In this document: positions 5,615 through 9,484 of the stretch, piece after piece
Position numbering within the stretch: the first letter of the stretch is position 1
Layout of the letters: the number at the start of each line of letters is the position of its first letter
Assembly (NCBI GenBank): GCA_014523695.1
Contig: JAATVS010000001.1
Location: forward strand, 1 to 9,484
DNA length: 9,484 nt
Reading direction: 5' to 3'
Source of the DNA: Nitrososphaerales archaeon TH5895
GTDB lineage: Archaea; Thermoproteota; Nitrososphaeria; Nitrososphaerales; Nitrososphaeraceae
Translations under genes and position numbers: made by a program
The notes under the pieces: model-generated
The model's input: the letters and a program-made list of their open reading frames with translations, nothing else
Told to the model about the DNA's origin: nothing
Databases searched by the model: none

Positions 5615-5806
5615 TTACTGGTCCAAGAGCAATAAAATCCTTTCACTTGTATCACTGGTGATAATGCAGCATTTGTACTTCAAGTCATAAAGCAGATGCA
5701 GTTTCTTCTTCAATATTGGCATAAAAATTGCAGTTTCCTTTCCTATTCCTCTGCCCCTTCCAGTAATTATTGCACTTTTGCTTTGCAACCTTTTGTGGGT
5801 GTTCAT
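5615..5806 (-). pseudogene. short-chain dehydrogenase/reductase (SDR) remnant
   Basis: SDR enzymes are NAD(P)-dependent oxidoreductases of about 250 residues. Seen: from the ATG at 5806 the frame reads LQSKSAIITGRGRGIGKETA (residues 7-26), with the TGxxxGxG dinucleotide-binding loop intact, and then loses the family pattern. A +1 frame nearby reads NIEEETASAL, and frame 0 resumes with YKCCIITSDTSE, like the strand before the conserved Asp of the adenine-ring loop, so about one strand is deleted and the frame shifted. It stops at 5615. The NNAG region, the YxxxK active site and the whole C-terminal half are absent. It lies downstream of the DNA glycosylase on the same strand, but neither spacing nor function links them. 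Confidence 0.65.
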
Positions 5807-5865
5807 AGCTATTTTTCTATGGTATGGCTAGTCCAATATCGAAGAAATTGTAGTTTCGAATCATC

Positions 5866-6465
5866 TCATCCAATGGTATTAAAATTAGATAATGACTTCC
5901 ACAAATACCACGTGGCTATACTTCTATATGGTCTCCATGGATCGGCTATCTCCATCATCTTGTTAGGCTTAGGAAGTTCATCCAACAGATATGTTCTTTT
6001 CATCGCATTTCTCAATCCTAAATCAGTAACCGGTAATATGTCATTTCTAGCAAGACAGAATATCAAAAATATTTCTGCTGTCCATCTTCCTATACCTTTT
6101 ACTCTTGTTAGTTGACTGATTATTTCTGCATCCTGCATCTTTGGTAGGTCAAACAAGTTTAACCTGCCATCAACAATATGAGTTGATAGATCCTTTAGAT
6201 ATGTTATCTTCATTCTTGATAGGCCAACTTGAGTTCTTAGTTCAAGATCTGAACTTGAAATGATTTGTTCTGGTGTCGGAATCTGATTCTTATAATAGGT
6301 CAAGAATCTATTATAAATGGTATTAGCAGCACTTCCACTGAGTTGCTGATAAATTATTGACTCTATCAATGCCTGGAAAGAATCATTTCTTATCTTTATA
6401 GAATAACTTCCAATCTCTGTAATGATTTTGGCAAGTCGTTTGTCTGCGCAGCAAAGGTGTTTCAT
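5866..6465 (-). CDS. HhH-GPD DNA glycosylase (AlkA-like 3-methyladenine DNA glycosylase)
   Basis: Base-excision-repair enzyme that flips out and cleaves alkylated bases such as 3-methyladenine from DNA. Numbered from the ATG at 6465 (199 residues): a helical first part with SFQALIESIIYQQLSGSAA (29-47), the usual core signature of the family; helix-hairpin-helix LTRVKGIGRWTAEIF (119-133), which binds the DNA backbone; and catalytic Asp148 in LPVTDLGLR (144-152). The C-terminal WRPYRSIATWYLWKSL (177-192) matches the family's closing helix. No Fe-S Cys cluster, as in AlkA. It lacks AlkA's N-terminal extra domain and has the compact size of archaeal and Gram-positive forms. A TTG at 6480 would add five residues; the ATG is preferred because the frame has no other ATG before the upstream stop at 6490. 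A TATA box lies at 6511-6521. Family very sure; the lesion range is inferred. Confidence 0.9.
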   Translation of the reverse strand: MKHLCCADKRLAKIITEIGSYSIKIRNDSFQALIESIIYQQLSGSAANTIYNRFLTYYKNQIPTPEQIISSSDLELRTQVGLSRMKITYLKDLSTHIVDGRLNLFDLPKMQDAEIISQLTRVKGIGRWTAEIFLIFCLARNDILPVTDLGLRNAMKRTYLLDELPKPNKMMEIADPWRPYRSIATWYLWKSLSNFNTIG

Positions 6466-6510
6466 ATAATTTGTGTTCAAGTATGCGAGTTAATCATGCT
6501 AATTGTTGTA

Positions 6511-6521
6511 TTATTATATTT
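6511..6521 (-). promoter_or_regulatory. TATA box of the DNA glycosylase gene
   Basis: Seen: minus-strand AATATAATAA within AGAAATATAATAATAC. Standard spacing places the RNA start near 6488, about 23 bases ahead of the ATG at 6465. Confidence 0.5.
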
Positions 6522-6584
6522 CTAAACAAAATATTGGAGGACACTTTTACCTGATGATCGCTTGGGAAAATGTCGTCTCATCTC

Positions 6585-6607
6585 CAGATCGCATCTTCAG
6601 ATCGCAT
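6585..6607. repeat. two direct copies of CAGATCGCAT, 13-base period
   Basis: Seen: CAGATCGCAT at 6585-6594 and again at 6598-6607, with CTT between. It lies in the divergent spacer between the glycosylase and the tautomerase unit (6466-6827), where I see no gene. It could be a pair of operator half-sites but is far from both TATA boxes. Confidence 0.35.
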
Positions 6608-6792
6608 ACTGAATCTAGTACGAAGTGTTAACTTTCAACGCGAATTGGGGGTATATGTAAACATTAGCTAACATTCTGGTGGGCCCAGAGATAGCTACGA
6701 GAGCTCTGATGGTTTCCAGGTTTCTAATTTCAGTTACTAAGATTCAACCTGTCGCATTCTTTCAAAGACTTGACATTTTCCGCTGTCCTTTT

Positions 6793-6802
6793 GATATAAA
6801 TA
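6793..6802 (+). promoter_or_regulatory. TATA box of the tautomerase/DJ-1 unit
   Basis: Seen: GATATAAATA centred about 30 bases before the ATG at 6828. The RNA should start near 6824, making the message practically leaderless and fixing the start at 6828 rather than the upstream GTG at 6804. Confidence 0.65.
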
Positions 6803-6827
6803 AGTGGAGTATCACTTTGAACAATAT

Positions 6828-7004
6828 ATGCCTATAATAGCAGTTTCGTTGTATCCTGGAAGGACGAAAGAACAAAAAGCCGCTTTTGCAGATGCAATAA
6901 CCGAGGCAGCTATACAGATACTGAAGACCAAACGGGAGCACATCATTATTACTTACGATGAAATACCCCAAGAGAATTGGTTCATGGCTGGTAAGCAGCT
7001 GTGA
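6828..7004 (+). CDS. 4-oxalocrotonate tautomerase-family protein
   Basis: A 58-residue small tautomerase. The family uses the N-terminal proline, freed when Met is removed, as general base for keto-enol conversions or dehalogenation, acting as a hexamer or similar oligomer. Seen: MPIIAVSLYPGRTKEQK at the start, so Pro1 is in place and Arg11 (counted from Pro1) matches the active-site Arg of 4-OT; the helix FADAITEAAIQILKT; then a second strand and IPQENWFMAG, which matches the E-x-P-x-x-N-W-x-x-G-G-like end of many paralogs. In a gap-free alignment by memory, Arg39 of 4-OT is Ile here and Phe50 is Trp, so activity toward 4-oxalocrotonate itself is unlikely. The GTG at 6804 is rejected because it would bury Pro1. 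The next gene follows after 49 bases on the same strand, probably in one operon. Confidence 0.88.
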   Translation: MPIIAVSLYPGRTKEQKAAFADAITEAAIQILKTKREHIIITYDEIPQENWFMAGKQL

Positions 7005-7053
7005 TTTATTCATCCAATTCCATGAGAGGGTTGTATTGAATCAGATTAAGAAG

Positions 7054-7704
7054 ATGGACCTGAACAACGGTCACAACCAATTACCAATTATAGTTGGGAT
7101 CCTAATCTTTGATCAGGTCGAGGTCTTGGATGTTGCAGGACCATTTGAAGTATTCTCAGTAGCCCGTCTGAACGAAGAGAGACGACAGATTGAACCCTCA
7201 CCGTTCAGAGTACTATTACTAGGGGAAAAACAGGATCAGATCTTGGCAGTTGGCGGTCTACGCCTTATTCCTGATGTGACTTTTGATAATTGTCCTGAGC
7301 TTGATTTGTTAATAGTACCCGGAGGTTGGGGCACCCGAATCGAGATAAACGATGTCAAGTTCTTGAATAGGATTGCGGATCGGGCTGCACACACAAAGCT
7401 CACCGCATCGGTGTGTACAGGTTCGAGCCTTCTTGGAAGAATAGGGTTGCTAGACGGACGTGAGGCAACCACACATTGGCGAGCATTCGATTTTCTTCGT
7501 AAAGCCGCTCCTAAGGCGAAAATACGGAAGGACGTCCGTTTCACCTTAGTCGAGCCGATCTTCACGTCTGCAGGTGTTTCAGCTGGAATCGATTTAGCTT
7601 TGCGTATTGTTAGCCATTTCTTTGGTACTGAGATAGGGGTAGCCACCGCCCGTCAGATGGAATATCCTTACCCCCAAAGCGATCGGCGTCAGATGGATAT
7701 TTGA
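7054..7704 (+). CDS. DJ-1/PfpI family protein, isonitrile hydratase-like (GATase1-like)
   Basis: A 216-residue protein of the DJ-1/ThiJ/PfpI superfamily, nearest to the isonitrile hydratase and AraC-GATase1 subgroup; relatives hydrate isonitriles, detoxify carbonyls or sense ligands. Seen: first strand IIVGILIFDQVEVLDVAGPFEVF (13-35) with Asp26 and Glu32, the usual acidic partner positions; LLIVPGGWG (86-94); the nucleophile elbow ASVCTGSSLLGRIGLLDGREATTHW (118-142) with Cys121 and Thr122; and FTSAGVSAGIDLALRIV (170-186). It ends soon after ARQMEY, so there is no AraC-type HTH domain. ATG at 7054; a TTG at 7036 with GAGAGGG six bases before it is an alternative start. The gene looks richer in GC than the surrounding spacers, which may hint at transfer. 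Tautomerase upstream in the same unit suggests joint handling of a reactive small metabolite (inference). Confidence 0.88.
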   Translation: MDLNNGHNQLPIIVGILIFDQVEVLDVAGPFEVFSVARLNEERRQIEPSPFRVLLLGEKQDQILAVGGLRLIPDVTFDNCPELDLLIVPGGWGTRIEINDVKFLNRIADRAAHTKLTASVCTGSSLLGRIGLLDGREATTHWRAFDFLRKAAPKAKIRKDVRFTLVEPIFTSAGVSAGIDLALRIVSHFFGTEIGVATARQMEYPYPQSDRRQMDI

Positions 7705-7726
7705 AGAAAGCGTTTCCAATCTTTGG

Positions 7727-7732
7727 TATATA
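7727..7732 (+). promoter_or_regulatory. TATA box ahead of a decayed gene
   Basis: Seen: TATATA within TTTGGTATATACTA, about 37 bases before the ATG at 7767, predicting an RNA start near 7757. It sits only 22 bases after the DJ-1/PfpI stop. Confidence 0.45.
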
Positions 7733-7766
7733 CTATTTCAAATAAAGTGCTAATAATATAATTAAT

Positions 7767-8117
7767 ATGAAAGCGCAAGACTCGAATGTTCATCAAGATT
7801 TTTCTAAAGAAAATGACCCTCTCTACCATGAACAAACTTATCATTTCACTTAAGACCGTGTAACTAGAGGAACCATCCGATCCTGACTAAGTTCATAGAA
7901 CTTGGTTTGGCTGTGTGGATCGGCCACCGAAAGACACCTTGCGGCTATTCCACCTTAACTAAGACTAACGTTTCAGGACATTCTCGAGGATACTAAAACT
8001 AGGATAGATACTTTGGAAAGATCGTAACTGACAGATCCAATTAACAGTCAGCTGTTAGAAAAGTTTCTAGACAAGTCTCTTGCAAAACTCGACTGGCTAG
8101 ATCAGTTAGCCGTTTGA
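7767..8117 (+). pseudogene. decayed gene of unknown family with intact promoter
   Basis: Not recognised. The ATG at 7767 opens 28 codons (MKAQDSNVHQDFSKENDPLY...) to the TAA at 7851. The same phase, after further stops, reads TFQDILEDTKTRIDTLERS, a TAA at 8025, then NSQLLEKFLDKSLAKLDW and a final TGA at 8115. The two late blocks are amphipathic helices separated by a single stop, looking like one C-terminal helical domain. Between 7851 and 7956 another phase (ELGLAVWIGHRKT) may hold the missing middle. All main pieces share one phase, so several point changes rather than one frameshift could have broken it. The alternative is a genuine 28-residue peptide gene followed by nothing. Confidence 0.35.
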
Positions 8118-8123
8118 ATTGGT

Positions 8124-8131
8124 AAAAAAAA
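8124..8131 (-). terminator. T8 terminator directly after the zinc-ribbon gene
   Basis: Seen: eight T on the minus strand immediately after the TAA at 8132-8134. This is a typical archaeal T-run terminator position and supports the gene end. Confidence 0.6.
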
Positions 8132-8287
8132 TTAGTGGCCGCAGCCGCAACCGCCCATGCTGCTACCAGCTCCATGTTCCTGATGGCTATGACTTTGCTC
8201 TGAGCATGACGGACATGTAGTAGTATCCGTTTCAGACATAAACATCGTGCCACAAGATGCACATTTTAACTTTTGAAGACCTTGCAT
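8132..8287 (-). CDS. zinc-ribbon microprotein with His/Gly/Cys tail, 51 residues
   Basis: Seen: MQGLQKLKCASCGTMF, then CPSC (25-28) and SEQSHSHQEHG, ending GSSMGGCGCGH. The CASC (9-12) and CPSC pairs are 12 residues apart and form a classic four-Cys rubredoxin-like knuckle pair that should bind one zinc. The tail adds four His and two Cys in a Gly-rich context, similar in feel to FmdB-type and other small metal-binding tails; it might bind a second metal. Function unknown: nucleic-acid binding, protein adaptor or metal buffering are all possible. The ATG at 8287 is the only one in frame after the stop at 8312. A TATA-like TTTTAATAG about 29 bases upstream predicts a leaderless message, and a T8 terminator follows the stop. 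The gene follows the 49-residue ORF by 27 bases on the same strand. Confidence 0.72.
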   Translation of the reverse strand: MQGLQKLKCASCGTMFMSETDTTTCPSCSEQSHSHQEHGAGSSMGGCGCGH

Positions 8288-8311
8288 TTCAAGATGCGAT
8301 CTACAACATCC

Positions 8312-8320
8312 CTATTAAAA
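8312..8320 (-). promoter_or_regulatory. TATA-like element of the zinc-ribbon gene
   Basis: Seen: minus-strand TTTTAATAG centred about 29 bases before the ATG at 8287. It overlaps the last codons and stop of the preceding ORF, so the zinc ribbon could be transcribed alone or with that ORF. Confidence 0.4.
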
Positions 8321-8464
8321 CTTTGACAAAGGTGGGGTGGAATTGTGAGCACTGTGTTTTGATTTGAGGGCTTTTCCATATAATTCAAGCAAATCTCGCT
8401 CGTCAACACATATCATCACTGTTTTTTTCTCTGTGTCAGAATGACTCGCAAGATAATTTGACAT
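8315..8464 (-). CDS. 49-residue ORF resembling the start of a response-regulator receiver domain
   Basis: Seen: MSNYLASHSDTEKKT, then VMICVDERDLLELYGKAL, then KSKHSAHNSTPPLSKF and the TAA at 8315. The middle resembles beta1-alpha1 of receiver domains (I-x-I-V-D-D/E-x-x-D-L-L-x-x-Y-x-x-x-L), with Asp21-Glu22 where the acidic Mg-binding pair sits. A full receiver needs about 115 residues and a phospho-acceptor Asp in beta3, both absent, so this is either a truncated receiver still being transcribed or an unrelated peptide. The promoter is good: a TATA box at 8495-8503 is about 35 bases before the ATG at 8464. The resemblance is by eye only. Confidence 0.45.
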   Translation of the reverse strand: MSNYLASHSDTEKKTVMICVDERDLLELYGKALKSKHSAHNSTPPLSKF

Positions 8465-8494
8465 TTTTACAAATTATTGAATGAAATGTAAAAG

Positions 8495-8503
8495 ATTTTA
8501 TAG
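8495..8503 (-). promoter_or_regulatory. strong TATA box of the 49-residue ORF
   Basis: Seen: minus-strand CTATAAAAT preceded by AAAAA, close to the archaeal consensus with its purine-rich BRE. Standard spacing puts the RNA start near 8472, eight bases before the ATG at 8464. Confidence 0.6.
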
Positions 8504-8760
8504 TTTTTGTTACATCACCAAGTCCACAATTCATAGTCTCTTAGGTTTGGCTCGGAAAAGCTCTTGGATAACGATGCATAAAAACTATAGCTGCGATTAA
8601 AGATTTTTAGAATGTAGTAAAAATGGCTTGACTCAATATAGGGTATAATTTGCCGCAACCAAACCAAGCTCTCTTCTAAAACCATAGAAAATAATGAGAT
8701 TTTACAGCCTATCGATAGAATTTATTTTGTGATTCGTAATTCATTTTGCTGGTTCGCATC

Positions 8761-8874
8761 TTATTTCTGCAATGACGATTTAGAATTTTTATCCATCCTT
8801 ATCACATGTTCTGGACTGTCACGTTTGTAATTCTCATGACACTGAACTAATGCCTCTCTCAACTGACGAATCAT
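8761..8874 (-). CDS. hypothetical 37-residue ORF, possibly a gene end
   Basis: Not recognised. From the ATG at 8874 it reads MIRQLREALVQCHENYKRDS, then PEHVIRMDKNSKSSLQK and the TAA at 8761. It looks like a charged helix followed by a basic tail. A TAG lies directly before the ATG. Just upstream another minus-strand frame without a start codon reads LNELNVPQNSISIPLVGLNS, so the two may be parts of one frameshifted gene. The rest of 8465-8942 shows nothing I can support. Confidence 0.25.
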   Translation of the reverse strand: MIRQLREALVQCHENYKRDSPEHVIRMDKNSKSSLQK

Positions 8875-8914
8875 CTAGAATAGAATTTAGTCCAACAAGA
8901 GGAATGGAAATAGA

Positions 8915-8944
8915 ATTCTGAGGAACGTTCAGTTCGTTCAGAAT
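8915..8944. repeat. imperfect inverted repeat ahead of the secreted-protein remnant
   Basis: Seen: ATTCTGA pairs with TCAGAAT and, after a three-base bulge GGA, ACG pairs with CGT (8915-8927 with 8935-8944). It reaches into the ATG at 8943. It could be an operator or an mRNA hairpin; no function can be assigned. Confidence 0.3.
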
Positions 8945-9412
8945 GAATTGGATTAATAGCGCTCAACCATCGTTCAGCGTAGCCTTTGCATTACCACTCC
9001 TATTTACGCATCAACAAACGGGACTATAACTAATACAAGGATAATCGATGTTACTACGCCTCGCCCCAAAACAGAAGTGTCACCTATTGAAGACGCAATC
9101 ATGTATCTTGTAGGGAATGTAAGCAACACTGGAACTTATGTAGAGACTATTGAATCTTTGAATGTTACTAGAGGGAACGGGCATGGTATTATAACATCTT
9201 CCGAGAGCAACAACAAGGTAGCTTGGAATGCATACGATATGGTTTAGAGGATCAATAATTTCACCTATGAATTTAAGGGGATAATATCCTCCGATGTCCT
9301 ACCTTCTCATGATTGCAGTAATGAGTTGATGTTTCTTGATGATGGTGTTGGAGTCTATAAGAGTAAAGTTAGTGATACTGGAAACACGAGAGAGATATGG
9401 ACAGGGAACTAG
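8943..9412 (+). pseudogene. secreted-protein remnant with frameshift and internal TAG
   Basis: Family not recognised. From the ATG at 8943 one frame reads MNWINSAQPSFSVAFA and stops at 9026; a second frame, open from 8960, reads SLCITTPIYAS, fitting the end of a signal peptide, and continues NGTITNTRIIDVTT, IEDAIMYLVGNVSNTGTYVE, then TSSESNNKVAWNAYDMV before a TAG at 9245. The same frame goes on for 54 more codons (INNFTYEFKGIISSDVL, ending REIWTGN) to the TAG at 9410. N-glycosylation sequons (NGT, NVS, NVT, NFT) suit an exported archaeal protein with a beta-sandwich-like make-up. About 150 codons broken by a single internal stop, plus an early frameshift near 8955, point to a recent pseudogene. 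An internal ATG at 9101 could still give a 48-residue fragment. Confidence 0.6.
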
Positions 9413-9470
9413 TCTCTGACTCACAACAAAAAAGCAGCGGTACTAGCCTCCAATTAGTTATTTATGTGAC

Positions 9471-9480
9471 ATATAAATAG
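9471..9480 (+). promoter_or_regulatory. TATA box for a gene beyond the right edge
   Basis: Seen: ATATAAATAG, a good archaeal TATA match, at the end of the window. The predicted RNA start lies near 9502, outside, so a plus-strand gene is expected just past the edge. Confidence 0.5.
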
Positions 9481-9484
9481 TAGC

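Noticed and set aside
5696..6115. 139-codon plus-strand ORF
   Set aside because: Antisense to the DNA glycosylase and the SDR remnant, both of which show family motifs on the minus strand.
6554..6631. 25-codon plus-strand ORF starting MIAWENVVSS
   Set aside because: Too short, no TATA box at the right distance, and it overlaps the direct repeat; probably chance.
6762..7013. 83-codon minus-strand ORF opposite the tautomerase
   Set aside because: Antisense shadow of a clear Pro1 tautomerase; Cys- and Tyr-rich composition without motifs.
7236..7646. 136-codon minus-strand ORF
   Set aside because: Lies wholly opposite the DJ-1/PfpI catalytic region, whose motifs are unmistakable; no promoter and no recognisable domain.
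8041..8262. 73-codon minus-strand ORF
   Set aside because: Overlaps the 51-residue zinc-ribbon gene in another frame; the zinc-ribbon frame has the motifs, TATA element and terminator.
1..9484. CRISPR array, tRNA, insertion-sequence ends
   Set aside because: No regularly spaced repeats, no cloverleaf pattern with a T-arm GTTC motif and no transposase motif were found on reading both strands by eye.

Overview
The window looks like accessory chromosome from an AT-rich archaeon, most likely an ammonia-oxidising Nitrososphaeria (Thaumarchaeota) of the Nitrososphaera/Nitrosocosmicus type. The reasons are archaeal TATA boxes placed 20-35 bases ahead of several start codons (giving leaderless or near-leaderless mRNAs), few Shine-Dalgarno sites, low GC, long gene-poor spacers, and a secreted DUF7482-like protein. 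The lineage is inferred from content; no rRNA or tRNA is present to fix it.

Layout. 80-1402 (-): large alpha/beta hydrolase. 1403-2492: spacer with gene remains (a start-less copy of an acidic microprotein, a broken patatin-like phospholipase) and a hairpin plus T7 terminator-like site. 2493-2915 (-): SnoaL-like NTF2-fold protein. 3317-3907 (-): secreted or anchored DUF7482-like protein. 4057-4522 (-): tiny ORFs and remnants, one with a membrane helix. 4815-5217: head-to-head pair of very acidic microproteins; the second shares a 94-base near-identical segment with the start-less copy at 1.9 kb, in inverted orientation. 5281-5503 (+): GC-rich, structured, terminator-like element, possibly an RNA gene. 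5615-5806 (-): short-chain dehydrogenase remnant. 5866-6465 (-): HhH-GPD (AlkA-like) DNA glycosylase. 6828-7704 (+): tautomerase plus DJ-1/PfpI two-gene unit behind a clear TATA box. 7767-8117 (+): decayed gene that keeps its promoter. 8132-8464 (-): two tiny genes, a 51-residue zinc ribbon and a 49-residue ORF resembling the start of a receiver domain. 8761-9412: a small ORF and a secreted-protein pseudogene. A TATA box at the right edge probably serves a gene beyond the window.

The intact genes do not form one pathway. They fit small-molecule turnover and stress defence (hydrolase, SnoaL-like protein, tautomerase, DJ-1/PfpI) and alkylated-base repair. At least three recognisable broken genes, the inverted duplication and several microproteins suggest a region under turnover. 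No CRISPR array, transposase, tRNA or rRNA was seen. The best candidates for something undescribed are the acidic microproteins with their duplicated cassette, the structured element near 5.4 kb and the zinc-ribbon microprotein.
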